A stretch of 64,000 nucleotides of DNA from Deltaproteobacteria bacterium (lineage in GTDB: Bacteria > Myxococcota_A > UBA9042 > PHBI01), in assembly GCA_020632715.1 (NCBI GenBank), contig JACKFA010000001.1, positions 1,674,001 through 1,738,000 of the forward strand, in the 5' to 3' direction. The notes beneath the pieces were generated by a model. That model was not told where the DNA came from and searched no databases. It worked only from the letters and a program-made list of their open reading frames with translations. The position numbers and the translations under genes were made by a program. Shown here one piece after another: positions 23,633 to 32,466 of this stretch. The first letter of the stretch is position 1; each line of letters starts with the position of its first letter.

Positions 23633-24550
23633 ATGCTGATGAACCCGAGCGATGGATCCGCCGAAGCCGACGCCGCCGCGCCCCCGCGGCCGGTCGTCGC
23701 GCGCTATACGGACTACCGCGAGTACCTGAAGGCGATGTACGACCACCTGAAGGTCGCCCGCCGCGGCTTCTCGTACCGGAGCTTCGCGAAGAAGGCGGGG
23801 TTCTCGAGCGGGAGCTTCCTGAAGCTCGTCATCGACGGCAAGCGCAACCTCTCGCCCGAGAGCATCCCGAAGGTGGCGCACGGGCTCGGGCTCGACGCGC
23901 GCGAGGCCGACGTCCTCGAGGCGCTCGTGCTCTTCGAGCAGGCCCCGACCGACGCTGCGCGCGACCGCTGGCTCGCCCGCCTCGGCGGGCTCGTCGAGCA
24001 CGAGCCGGCGCAGCGCCTCGCGCTCGCCCACTACGACGCCTACACGCGCTGGTACCCGTTCATCGTGCGCGAGCTCGCCGGCCTCCCGGGCTTCGAGGAG
24101 GACCCGGCGTGGATCGGGCGCCGCCTGCGCCCCCGCGTGCGGCCCGACGCCGTCGCCCGCGCGGTGACCTTGCTCGAGCGCGTCGGGCTCCTCGTCCGCG
24201 GCGACGACGGGCGCCTCGCCCCGGCCGAGCGCACCCTCAGCACCGGCGCCGAGGTGCGCTCGCTCGCCGTCCGGAACTTCCACCGCCGCATGCTCGAGCT
24301 CTCCGCGGGCGCGCTCGACCAGGTCCCGCCTGCCGAGCGCAACATCAGCTCGGTCACGGTCGCGCTCGACTCGCGCGGGTTCAAGCGCGTCGTCGAGCTC
24401 ACGGCCGCGCTCCGTCAGGAGATCCTGCGCGTCGAGAGCGAGGGTGCCGACGCCGAGCCCGAGGGGCGCGAGGTCTATCACATGACCCTCGCCCTCATCC
24501 CCGTCACGCAGCCGGCGGCGCCGTCCGCCGTCGAGGAGTCCGCCGAATGA
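23633..24550 (+). CDS. TIGR02147 family protein (putative regulator)
   Basis: A 305-residue protein of the TIGR02147 family, which is largely limited to Fibrobacter, Bdellovibrio and Myxococcota relatives. The N-terminal helix-turn-helix-like part is YTDYREYLKAMYDHLK, FSYRSFAKKAGFSSGSFLKL, VIDGKRNLSPESIPKVAHGL; the C-terminal DUF4423 region includes WYPFIVRELAGLPGF, LERVGLLVRGDDGRL and NISSVTVALDSRGFKRVVEL. ATG 23633 is chosen because conserved sequence begins shortly after it; GGGGG lies about 11 nt before it, so the assignment is moderate. The stop overlaps the following lipoprotein start, the usual pairing for this family, suggesting it controls or senses the adjacent lipoproteins. Confidence 0.88.
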   Translation: MLMNPSDGSAEADAAAPPRPVVARYTDYREYLKAMYDHLKVARRGFSYRSFAKKAGFSSGSFLKLVIDGKRNLSPESIPKVAHGLGLDAREADVLEALVLFEQAPTDAARDRWLARLGGLVEHEPAQRLALAHYDAYTRWYPFIVRELAGLPGFEEDPAWIGRRLRPRVRPDAVARAVTLLERVGLLVRGDDGRLAPAERTLSTGAEVRSLAVRNFHRRMLELSAGALDQVPPAERNISSVTVALDSRGFKRVVELTAALRQEILRVESEGADAEPEGREVYHMTLALIPVTQPAAPSAVEESAE

Positions 24551-25353
24551 GCCACCCCCACATCTGCCTCCGCGTGGCGCTCCTGGCCGCGCTCGCGCTC
24601 CCCGCCGCGGCCTGCGCCGGCCTCGAGACCGGCAACGGTCACAACGGCCCCGTCACCCTCTCCGCCGCGTTCGAGCTCGCCGCCGGCGACCCCGTCGACT
24701 CGGGCGGGCGCGAGTTCACGCTCGACGGCGCGCGCGCGAACGTGCGCCGGGTCGACCTCGACCTGCCGGCGGGGGAGAGCTGCGTCGGGATCGCCGGTCT
24801 CCTCGACGGCGCGGTCGTCGACGACTCCGCGCCCCACACGAGCGTCTGCCTCGCGGGCGGCGCGGCGATCCGGCTCAACGGGCCGTTCGTCGTGGACCTC
24901 CTGACCGGCGCGACGACGCCCGCGATCCCCGCCGTGCCGGCGCCCTGGGGCACCTACCGCCGCGTGGACATCCGCTTCGACCGCGCCGATCCGCGCGACG
25001 GCGCCGTGAGCGCGGGCGATCCGCTCGCGGATCAGACGCTCGTCGCGACGGGGACGGTCGCGCTGAACGGGGCGACCACGCCGTTCTCGCTGGTGCTCGA
25101 CTTCAACGAGGACGCGCGCTTCGAGTCCGCCGGGGGCGTCGTCCTCCCGGACGAGGGGCCGGCGACGCTCATCCTCCGCCTCGATCCGGCGCGCTGGTTC
25201 GCGGGGCTCCCGCTCGCGCGCTGCGCCGAGGCGGGAGACCTCCCGATCGAGGGCGGCACGCTCCTCCTCGCGGATGGCGACGGCGACTGCAAGGACGTCG
25301 AGGACGTGGTGCGCGACGCGATCCGGGCGTCGGGCAGCCTCGACGGGCCCTGA
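24547..25353 (+). CDS. Lipoprotein encoded with a TIGR02147 regulator
   Basis: A 268-residue lipoprotein with lipobox AAAC (ALALPAAACAG). The mature part is beta-rich: VTLSAAFELAAGD, ARANVRRVDLDLPAGESC, a middle VDLLTGATTPAIPAVPAPWGTYRRVDIRFDRAD, and LVLDFNEDARFE. This general pattern (a surface lipoprotein with an immunoglobulin-like or jelly-roll fold) recurs next to TIGR02147 genes, but no named domain is certain. ATG 24547 overlaps the regulator stop (ATGA), so the two are translated together. Outer-membrane location is likely. Confidence 0.8.
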   Translation: MSHPHICLRVALLAALALPAAACAGLETGNGHNGPVTLSAAFELAAGDPVDSGGREFTLDGARANVRRVDLDLPAGESCVGIAGLLDGAVVDDSAPHTSVCLAGGAAIRLNGPFVVDLLTGATTPAIPAVPAPWGTYRRVDIRFDRADPRDGAVSAGDPLADQTLVATGTVALNGATTPFSLVLDFNEDARFESAGGVVLPDEGPATLILRLDPARWFAGLPLARCAEAGDLPIEGGTLLLADGDGDCKDVEDVVRDAIRASGSLDGP

Positions 25354-25429
25354 GCGCGCCGCTCGGCCCCTGGGGCCGGGGCGCGGGGAGGCCATTGCTG
25401 GCGGTTCGGCGCTCGTGTATGAGCGCCGC

Positions 25430-26323
25430 ATGAACACTCGCCTCACGATCGCCCTCTCCGCCGTCCTGCTCTCCCTCCTGACCGCCTGCGGCAAGAAGGC
25501 CGAGACGCCGCCGCCCGCGACGACCCCGCCGCCGGCCGAGACGACCGCCGCGCCGGAGCCCGAGCCCGCTCCCGAGGCCGACACGGCGGCGCCCGCTCCT
25601 GCGGCTGAGGCCGATACGGCCGAGCCGGCGGCGCCCGAGGCAGACACGGTCGAGGCGGCCGCGCCGAGCGTGGACGCCGGGATCGCGGCGACCCCGCCGA
25701 GCGGCCTCGGCGAGGTGCCGGACCGCTTCGCGACGGCGTTCGCGGGCTTCTTCGCGCAGGGCGGCCCCGACCGCAGCTACAAGGTGCTCGAGGTGAGCAT
25801 CGTGTCGAACGGCGCCAAGGTCTTCGTCGAGGAGCGCGTCGGGAAGGGCGCGGAGTGCCGCGTCGGCTGGGCCTGGCTCGACACGATCGACAAGGAGGGC
25901 GAGAACGCCGGCGTCACCGACGTCGAGGCCACGCGCTTCGGCGGCGACTGCTGCACCGACGAGCCCTGCGGGCGCACCATCCCGGGCGCCTTCCTCCACT
26001 TCCTCGGCGCGCTCCACGACAAGGCGTGGCTCGAGGTCGCGAAGTTCGTGCCGGGCGACGCGACGGTCGAGCTCACGATCAACACGCCCGAGGACTCCTC
26101 CAAGGCCAAGTACGGCCACGCCGACGTGGAGGCCGGGAAGTTCGAGGCGCCGGGCTGCTTCGGTACCGAGATGATGCCGTCCTGCGACGACGCCGCGGGC
26201 GACGACGGCGGCTTCACCTGCCGCTGCGACGCCGGCGGCTACCACGTGACCTACACGTTCAAGGCCGGCGAGGGGGAGAACGCGCTGCCGGTGCTCGTGT
26301 CGATCGTCGACGACGAGCACTGA
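25430..26323 (+). CDS. Lipoprotein with Pro/Ala/Glu-rich linker
   Basis: A 297-residue lipoprotein: MNTRLTIALSAVLLSLLTAC ends in lipobox LLTAC. An unstructured stretch of about 70 residues rich in Pro, Ala, Glu, Asp and Thr (EADTAEPAAPEADTVEAA type) leads to a folded C-terminal domain of about 200 residues containing seven cysteines (GGDCCTDEPCGRTIPG, APGCFGTEMMPSC, FTCRCDAGGYHV), so disulfide stabilisation is likely. No family is recognised. The linker probably spaces the domain from the membrane. It ends close to a perfect palindrome and a convergent gene. Confidence 0.82.
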   Translation: MNTRLTIALSAVLLSLLTACGKKAETPPPATTPPPAETTAAPEPEPAPEADTAAPAPAAEADTAEPAAPEADTVEAAAPSVDAGIAATPPSGLGEVPDRFATAFAGFFAQGGPDRSYKVLEVSIVSNGAKVFVEERVGKGAECRVGWAWLDTIDKEGENAGVTDVEATRFGGDCCTDEPCGRTIPGAFLHFLGALHDKAWLEVAKFVPGDATVELTINTPEDSSKAKYGHADVEAGKFEAPGCFGTEMMPSCDDAAGDDGGFTCRCDAGGYHVTYTFKAGEGENALPVLVSIVDDEH

Positions 26324-26351
26324 TCCGGCGCGGCGGCTCGAGAGGCCAGGT

Positions 26352-26379
26352 TGAACTGTTGACCATGGTCAACAGTTCA
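26352..26379. promoter_or_regulatory. Perfect 28-bp palindrome between convergent genes
   Basis: TGAACTGTTGACCA is followed immediately by its reverse complement TGGTCAACAGTTCA, with no mismatch and no spacer. It is strikingly AT-rich for this genome and sits in the 98-bp gap between two converging genes. A second smaller hairpin (CAGC...GGCC/GGCCGCTG) follows at 26378-26402. With no loop it is more like a protein-binding or resolution site than a classical terminator, but as RNA it could still fold and end both transcripts. Confidence 0.7.
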
Positions 26380-26421
26380 GCGCGGCCGCTCTACAGGCCG
26401 CTGGTTGATCAAGAACGCGCG

Positions 26422-27510
26422 TTATGAATCGGCGTTCGCCGCGAGCGCCTTCAGGTCGCTCCACGGGCCCGCGTCCGGGAGGCCGTGACAGGCGAGGATG
26501 ACGCCGTCCTCCGGGCTCATCACGACGGCGCCGTTCGTGTTGATGCCGTTGAAGTCGTCGCGCCGGATGGCGTTCTGGCCGTTCTCGCGGTCGGAGAGGA
26601 CGGCCTGGGCCACGTCGAGGTCGAAGCGGCCACGGTGCTCGGCGAAGAGCGCGTCGAGCCGCATGAGGCGTGCCTCGGAGGACGCCCGGACCTCGCTGCC
26701 CTGGATGGCGACGTTGTCCTCGATGAGGCAGTGGTTCGTGTGCCCGAAGAAGCCGCCCTCGACGTCGTGCCGCCAGGCGCGGCGCGCGCTGCACTCGACG
26801 GCCACGGCGCCCCCGTGGGCGTCCGCGACGTAGTAGAAGTGGGCGCCGGCGCGCGGCGCGTCGACGATCGCGCCGATGGCGCCCTCGAGATCGCGCTGGC
26901 CGAGGGCTTTGTGGATGAGCGAGAGGTAGGTCGCGCCGGGGCGGGCGTCGGTCGTGCGGACGTTGGTCGTCCCGACCGCCACGCCGGCGTCGTTCATGCC
27001 GATGAGCGAGAGGCAGCCGACCGTCGTGAGGCACCAGGTCTCGGGCGCGTCGTCCGGGCGCCGGTGGACGGCGAGGACGTACGGGAGGTTGTCGGTCGCG
27101 AGGTCCCAGGTCTGGCCGACGAGGACGCGGCCGTCGCGCGTGACGTCGCGCTGCGCGAGGAAGGCCGTGCAGCCGCCGAACGCCTCGAGGTCGCCGCCCC
27201 AGGAGAGCACGTCGCGGATGTCGGTGAGGCCGTTCGTGGCGAGGACGTGCTCGATGGGCATGTCGGCGCCCTCGGCGATGCCGAGGAGCTCGTCGTAGCC
27301 GCGCGGATCGTACGCCTCGGTCGGCGCGAGGCAGGCGCGCGCGACGCGGACGACGTCATCGGCGCTCACGTGGCGACCGCCGTACTCGAGGGCCTGGCCG
27401 ACCGCGTTCTTCACGCGGAGCTCGAAGAAGGTGCGGATCTCGTCCCGGCAGGACTCGCCGAAGGCGCGGCCCATGTCGCGGGGGGAGCCGTGGAAGCTGA
27501 GCATTCTCAT
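26422..27510 (-). CDS. C45 family peptidase / acyl-CoA:6-APA acyltransferase-like Ntn hydrolase
   Basis: A 362-residue protein of the acyl-coenzyme A:6-aminopenicillanic acid acyltransferase (C45) family. It opens with the usual FHGSPRDMGRAFGESC, and the autocleavage/nucleophile site is GGCTAFLAQRDVTRDG, where Cys after GG becomes the N-terminal nucleophile. Further family features are GQTWDLATDNLPYVLAV, CLTTVGCLSLIGMNDAGVAV, FGHTNHCL and SSEARLMRLDALF. Such enzymes are made as precursors that self-cleave into two subunits and hydrolyse or transfer acyl groups on amides. Start ATG 27510 or 27504; no strong ribosome binding site. No export signal is seen, so a cytoplasmic location is likely. 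Natural substrate unknown. Confidence 0.88.
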   Translation of the reverse strand: MRMLSFHGSPRDMGRAFGESCRDEIRTFFELRVKNAVGQALEYGGRHVSADDVVRVARACLAPTEAYDPRGYDELLGIAEGADMPIEHVLATNGLTDIRDVLSWGGDLEAFGGCTAFLAQRDVTRDGRVLVGQTWDLATDNLPYVLAVHRRPDDAPETWCLTTVGCLSLIGMNDAGVAVGTTNVRTTDARPGATYLSLIHKALGQRDLEGAIGAIVDAPRAGAHFYYVADAHGGAVAVECSARRAWRHDVEGGFFGHTNHCLIEDNVAIQGSEVRASSEARLMRLDALFAEHRGRFDLDVAQAVLSDRENGQNAIRRDDFNGINTNGAVVMSPEDGVILACHGLPDAGPWSDLKALAANADS

Positions 27511-27600
27511 GCGGAGGACAATGGGGTCGCGAGCGGCCCCGCGCAAGGGCCGTCGCCGGGCGCGTTGCGTCGGGGGCCCGCGCGGCGCCACAATCGCACC

Positions 27601-29235
27601 ATGCGAACCGGCCTCCCGACGATCCTCCTCCTCGCGCCCGCGGCATACATCGCGCTCGCGGCCGCGGCCTGTGGCGACGACAGCGGCGCGGGCTCGGTCG
27701 CCGACGCCGACGGCGCCGCGGACACCGCGCCCGACACGGTCGACGCGGTCGACACCCGCGATGGCAGCGGCGCGGACGACGTCGCGGACACAGCCGCCGA
27801 CGCCGCCGACACGGCGGACGCCGCGGGCGCCGCGCCGGAGGACGCCCTCGACGCGGCGGACACAGCCGACACGACGCCGCCGGAGCCGCCCGTGGTGACG
27901 CTCACCGTGAACGCCATCCCTGCGGAGATGAACGGCTCCGTCCCCTTTCTCGACGACGCCGACGGCGAGCTCCACGACTTCCGGCTGCGCGTGAACCGCG
28001 GGCGCTTCACGCTCGACGCGCTGGCGGATCGCCGCGCCGGCCCGGTGGACTGGGACACGGCCGCGCTCACGTGCCTCGTCGGGGAGACGGCGGTCACGCT
28101 GCCGCCGGCGCCGACCATCGCGCTCGGCGGCTGGACGGCGACCTGGGCGGTCGACGTGGCGGCGGCGATCCCGGACGGCGCGGCCGTCGACTGCGCCATC
28201 GCGGTGTCGGGGCCGGGCGGGGCCACGGCGTCGGCGGTCGCGTTCGACGCCGCGACCCTGCCGCCGGAGCTCGATCCCTTCGCCGAGGAGGACGTGTGGC
28301 TCGTCGTGACCTCGCGCGACCTCTTCGAGGTCGTGTCCACGGCGCGTGTCGACGGCACCTACGACATCCGCTCGACCTATGTCCCCGGCGGCAACGGCCT
28401 CCCCGACTTCGACGAGCCGTTCTACGAGATGGGGCTCATGTCGCCCGACAACCCCGAGGCGAACGCGCTCGTCCGGGCGCACCTCCTGCGCCGGATCCGC
28501 GAGCGCGCCTACGCCATCTACGGGCTCGACGCCGACGGCGGGCCGACCGCCGACGGGGTGAACATGCGCCTCTACTTCGAGGGCGACCCCGGCGCGCCCG
28601 ACCCCGCCGACTTCGACGGCGGCGGCTTCTCGATGATCGCGCTCGGCGGCGACGGCACGAACGCCGACCAGGTCGGCGGCATCTTCGGGCGCGCGCTCAT
28701 CGACTGGAACAACCAGGGGCACGAGGACGACACGCGCTACGGGCTCGGCGTGTACCCGACGGCGCTGGCGCGCGTGGCGCTCGGGCAGCCGCTCGGGACG
28801 CTCCTCCTCGAGGACCTCTTGCCGGCGACGGGCGTGCCCATCGGCGCCGACGCGCGCGACATGGCGTTCGTCGGGAAGGACGAGCTCCCGGCCGGGGTCG
28901 ACCCCGAGACGTCGCACCGCTTCGATCTCTACGCGCTCGCCATCGACGTCGGCTCGCTCGCGCTCTCGAGCATCCTCTGCCACGAGATCGGGCACTCGCT
29001 CGGGCTCGTCCCCGAGGGCCCGCCGCCGGTCGGGCTCTTCGCGGGGATCGAGGGCCCCGCGTTCCTCGCGAGCTTCGTCCCCGACGCGCACATCGACACG
29101 GCCGGGCTCAACGTGATGCAGACCGGCGGCAGCGTGAACTGGTTCGAGGCGTACGGCTCCGAGCCGCGCTTCAACGCGCTGAACTGGGCCTACCTCACGC
29201 GCCGGCTCGTCGTCGGCCCGCCCGCCGCGGACTGA
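27601..29235 (+). CDS. Lipoprotein zinc metalloprotease (HEIGH type)
   Basis: A 544-residue lipoprotein (lipobox AAAC, then GDDSGAG). An Ala/Asp/Thr-rich linker of about 75 residues precedes a beta-sandwich-like region (VTLTVNAIPAEMNGSVPF and onward) and a C-terminal metallopeptidase domain with zinc motif ILCHEIGHSLGLVP and a downstream LNVMQTGGSVNW that may be the Met-turn. The third metzincin ligand expected at position 11 of HExxHxxGxxH is Pro here, so the third ligand must come from elsewhere; possibly the His of PDAHIDT. The gene is divergent from the C45 peptidase with 90 bases between the starts. Secreted or surface protease is inferred. Confidence 0.83.
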   Translation: MRTGLPTILLLAPAAYIALAAAACGDDSGAGSVADADGAADTAPDTVDAVDTRDGSGADDVADTAADAADTADAAGAAPEDALDAADTADTTPPEPPVVTLTVNAIPAEMNGSVPFLDDADGELHDFRLRVNRGRFTLDALADRRAGPVDWDTAALTCLVGETAVTLPPAPTIALGGWTATWAVDVAAAIPDGAAVDCAIAVSGPGGATASAVAFDAATLPPELDPFAEEDVWLVVTSRDLFEVVSTARVDGTYDIRSTYVPGGNGLPDFDEPFYEMGLMSPDNPEANALVRAHLLRRIRERAYAIYGLDADGGPTADGVNMRLYFEGDPGAPDPADFDGGGFSMIALGGDGTNADQVGGIFGRALIDWNNQGHEDDTRYGLGVYPTALARVALGQPLGTLLLEDLLPATGVPIGADARDMAFVGKDELPAGVDPETSHRFDLYALAIDVGSLALSSILCHEIGHSLGLVPEGPPPVGLFAGIEGPAFLASFVPDAHIDTAGLNVMQTGGSVNWFEAYGSEPRFNALNWAYLTRRLVVGPPAAD

Positions 29236-29399
29236 TCGGGCCGCGGGCCGCCTCGCGCGGAATCGTTCGCGCCGGCTCGCGGTTTCCCCCGATGCTTCAC
29301 GACACCGGCCTCGGACGCGGCTCTTGCGCTTGACCCCCTCGAGGGGCGACGGCAGGATCCGCGACGTCTCCGACAAGCCGAACCGCCCCCCGAGGAACC

Positions 29400-31277
29400 A
29401 TGCGACACGCTCTCCGCCGCCCCCTCGCCGCGCTGCTCATCGCGGCCGTCACGCTCGTGCTCACGGCGTCAGCCGCGACCGCCGCCGTCCCTGCGACGAC
29501 CCCGCGCGGCGCCGCGAACCCGCGGGTGACGATCGTGACGTGGGTCGACTTCCAGTGCCCGTTCTGCAAGCGCCTGTCGCCGACCCTCGAGCAGATCGTG
29601 AAGCAGTGGCCCGACGACGTGCGGCTCGTCGAGCTCATGAACCCGCTCCCCTTCCACAAGAGCGCTCGCCCCGCGGCGATCGCGGCGCTCGCGGCCCAGC
29701 AGCAGCAGCGCTACTGGGACTTCCGGGACCTGCTCTTCGCGTCGGACCAGCACGCCGGGCTCGAGGACGCGGCGCTCGCCGGGTACGCGCGGCAGCTCGG
29801 GATGGACGCCGTGCGCTTCAAGCTCGCGCTCGAGGACGCGGCCCTCGCGGCCGAGGTGGACCGCCAGCAGGACGCCGCCGTCGCGCTCGGCGCGACCGGG
29901 ACCCCGACGTCGTTCATCAACGGCCAGAAGATCGCGGGCGCGCAGCCCTTCGAGAAGTTCGCGGAGCTCGTCCAGGCCGAGCTCGACGCGTCGGTGGCGG
30001 CGAACCGGCGCGGCGACGCCTGGGTCGAGGAGCGCACGAAGGCCGCGAACGCGGCGCTCGCGGGCTACCTCTACCAGGGGATCGAGCCGCCGAGGCCGCA
30101 GGCGGAGGCGGAGGAGGACGCGCCGAAGGTCGACGAGACGGTGTGGCGGGTCACGGTCGACGCCTCGGACCCGAGCCTCGGCGACCCGAGCGCGCCGGTC
30201 ACGGTCGTCGAGTTCTCCGAGTTCCAGTGCCCCTTCTGCGCGCGGGTGAAGCCGACGCTCGCGGCGCTGAAGGCGAAGTACGGCGACAAGGTCCGGCTCG
30301 TCTTCAAGCACAACCCGCTCCCCTTCCACGACCACGCGATGGACGCGGCGAAGGCGGCCGTGTGCGCGCAGAAGCAGGGCAAGTTCTGGGAGATGCACGA
30401 CCTCCTCTTCGACAACCAGCGCGCGCTCGAGCCGGCGGACCTGCGAGGCTACGCGCAGCAGGCGGGGCTCGATCTGAAGGCGTGGGATCGCTGCGTGAAG
30501 GACAAGGCGACCGAGGCGAAGATCAAGGCGGATCAGGCGCTCGCCGGGGCGGTCACGGCGCGCGGGACGCCGACCTCGTTCGTGAACGGGATGAGGCTCG
30601 CGGGCGCGCAGCCGCTCGACGCCTTCGCGGCGGTCGTCGACACGGCGCTCGCGCGGCGTGACGCGCAGGTGCCGGCCGGGACGGCGCCCGAGAAGGCGTA
30701 TGACGCGATCGTCGGGGGCGGGAAGGTCTTCAGCGTGCTCGAGGAGGAGGTGAACACCTTCGACACGAAGGGGCGGCCGCGCCTCGGGAAGGCGGGGAAG
30801 GTGGAGATCACGGTCTTCTCGGACTTCCAGTGCCCGTTCTGCTCTCGCGCGGCGGCGCCGCTCGCGGACCTCGTGAAGAAGTACCGGGGGAAGGTCTCGG
30901 TCGTGTACAAGCACTTCCCGCTGAGCTTCCACGTGCGCGCGATGCCGGCGGCGCGCTACGCGGTGTGCGCCGAGGCGCAGGGGCGCTTCTGGGAGCTCCA
31001 CGACCTGATGTTCGACAACCAGAAGGCCCTCGAGGACGAAGACCTCGCGGGCTACGCGCGGCAGGCCCGGCTCGACGCGAAGAAGCTCGAGGCGTGCCTC
31101 GCCGCGCCGGCGACGGACGCGCTCATCGACGCGGACATGGCCGAGGCGCGCGCGGCGGGCGTCCGCGGGACGCCGACCTTCTACCTGAACGGGCGGAAGT
31201 TCAGCCCCCCGGGCGGCTACAACGTCGAGTCGTTCTCGACGGCCATCGACGCGCTCCTCGCGGGCAAGAACCCCTGA
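29400..31277 (+). CDS. Exported protein with three tandem DsbA-like thioredoxin domains
   Basis: A 625-residue protein with a Sec signal (LLIAAVTLVLTASAATAA). Three DsbA/thioredoxin_4 domains follow, each about 190 residues with its own CPFC active site: WVDFQCPFCKRLSPTL (about residue 56), FSEFQCPFCARVKPTL (about 278) and FSDFQCPFCSRAAAPL (about 478). Each also has its cis-Pro loop: GTPTSFINGQKIAGAQPF, GTPTSFVNGMRLAGAQPL and GTPTFYLNGRKFSPPGGY. The three sites could work in series as a periplasmic dithiol oxidase or isomerase. GAGG lies 4 nt before ATG 29400. No DsbB/VKOR partner is seen in the window. Normal members have one domain, so this is a clear tandem fusion. Confidence 0.92.
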   Translation: MRHALRRPLAALLIAAVTLVLTASAATAAVPATTPRGAANPRVTIVTWVDFQCPFCKRLSPTLEQIVKQWPDDVRLVELMNPLPFHKSARPAAIAALAAQQQQRYWDFRDLLFASDQHAGLEDAALAGYARQLGMDAVRFKLALEDAALAAEVDRQQDAAVALGATGTPTSFINGQKIAGAQPFEKFAELVQAELDASVAANRRGDAWVEERTKAANAALAGYLYQGIEPPRPQAEAEEDAPKVDETVWRVTVDASDPSLGDPSAPVTVVEFSEFQCPFCARVKPTLAALKAKYGDKVRLVFKHNPLPFHDHAMDAAKAAVCAQKQGKFWEMHDLLFDNQRALEPADLRGYAQQAGLDLKAWDRCVKDKATEAKIKADQALAGAVTARGTPTSFVNGMRLAGAQPLDAFAAVVDTALARRDAQVPAGTAPEKAYDAIVGGGKVFSVLEEEVNTFDTKGRPRLGKAGKVEITVFSDFQCPFCSRAAAPLADLVKKYRGKVSVVYKHFPLSFHVRAMPAARYAVCAEAQGRFWELHDLMFDNQKALEDEDLAGYARQARLDAKKLEACLAAPATDALIDADMAEARAAGVRGTPTFYLNGRKFSPPGGYNVESFSTAIDALLAGKNP

Positions 31278-31341
31278 GGGCGCGCGCTGCGTGCCGCGCG
31301 CGGGCGCTGCCTGCGCGGGCCGCGGCGCTCGGGCGAGCGAG

Positions 31342-32349
31342 CTACTGGTTCCGCGCCTTCAGGCGCGCGCGCCAGCCGTTCTGCTTCTTCGCCTTCCGCT
31401 CGAGGAAGCGCGCGTGGGCGGCGGCGCGCTCCTCGTCCTCGTCGATGGTGTCGGGGGCGGGCGCGTGCGCGGCCTGCTCCGGGTGGTGCTCGGCGAGGTC
31501 GCCCGGCAGCACGCCGAGCTCGAACATCGTGACCTCGCGGCTCCCGCGGTCGCCCATGCGGAGCGGCATGACGGCGGCCCCGATCCCCGCGCCGACGTAG
31601 ACGGCGCCTGGTTGCTCCTCGCCGGTACGGGAGCCATAGAGCCCGTGGATGTAGCGGTGCTTCGCGAGGCGCCCGATGGTCCACTCGTTCAGGCGCGCGA
31701 CCGTGAGCTGCCCGGCGTGGGTGTGCCCCGACAGCACGAGCGGGACCCCGGAGTCCCAGAGCGCGTCGGCCTCCTCCGCGATGTGCGAGAGGCCGAGCGT
31801 CGGGAGGTCCTTCCGCATGCCCTTCAAGGCCTTCCGGCGGTTCGCGTGGCCGGTGTAGGCGTCGTCGAGGCCGACGAGCTGGAGGCGCTGGGAGCCTATC
31901 TGCAGCGTCGTGTTGGCGTTGTTCAGCATCTCGACGCCGGCGCGCTTCAGCGCCTTCTGGACCTCGGCGCCGCCCGCCCAGTAGTCGTGGTTGCCGAGGA
32001 CGCCGAAGACGGGCGCCTCGATGCGCTTCATGAGCCAGCCGAGCTCGTCGAGGTAGGCGTGGCTGTGGCAGACGAAGTCGCCGGTGATGACGACCACGTC
32101 GGGGCGCTCGCGGTTGGTGACCTCGATGGCGGCGAGCTGAACCTTGAACGGCGTCACGAGGCCGACGTGCATGTCGGTCAGGTGCGCGACGCGGATGGGG
32201 CGGTCGAGCTGCTCGGCGTAGCGGCCGTGGCCGGCGAAGCGGCGCAGGCGGATGCGGTGCTTCTCGCGGACCTCCGCGATCTCGGCCCGGTGGAGGCGCC
32301 GCCGTGTGGGCGGGCCGTCGTCTCCTGAGCCGGTGGGCGGCAGCGTCAT
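31342..32349 (-). CDS. Metallophosphoesterase
   Basis: A 335-residue calcineurin-like phosphoesterase with all motifs: VAHLTDMHVG (I), VVITGDFVCHSH (II), VFGVLGNHDYWAG (III), LVLSGHTHAGQL (V). The arrangement matches the YaeI/YkuE group, which are usually membrane-associated and act on lipids or peptidoglycan-linked substrates. Here no membrane helix or signal peptide is visible; the N-terminus is basic (RRRLHRAEIAEVREKHRIRLRR). ATG 32349 is preferred; GTG 32367 would add six residues. The C-terminus is Lys/Arg-rich. It converges on the triple-DsbA gene. Confidence 0.92.
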   Translation of the reverse strand: MTLPPTGSGDDGPPTRRRLHRAEIAEVREKHRIRLRRFAGHGRYAEQLDRPIRVAHLTDMHVGLVTPFKVQLAAIEVTNRERPDVVVITGDFVCHSHAYLDELGWLMKRIEAPVFGVLGNHDYWAGGAEVQKALKRAGVEMLNNANTTLQIGSQRLQLVGLDDAYTGHANRRKALKGMRKDLPTLGLSHIAEEADALWDSGVPLVLSGHTHAGQLTVARLNEWTIGRLAKHRYIHGLYGSRTGEEQPGAVYVGAGIGAAVMPLRMGDRGSREVTMFELGVLPGDLAEHHPEQAAHAPAPDTIDEDEERAAAHARFLERKAKKQNGWRARLKARNQ

Positions 32350-32466
32350 GGGCGGTACTCTACGCACCTCGGGGCCGAGTTTCGAGGCCGTTCTCGCGGT
32401 GGCGCGGCCCCGGGCGCGGAGGTGCTGTCGCCTCCCGGCGCACGGCGGAGCGCTCGTGAAACCGGG

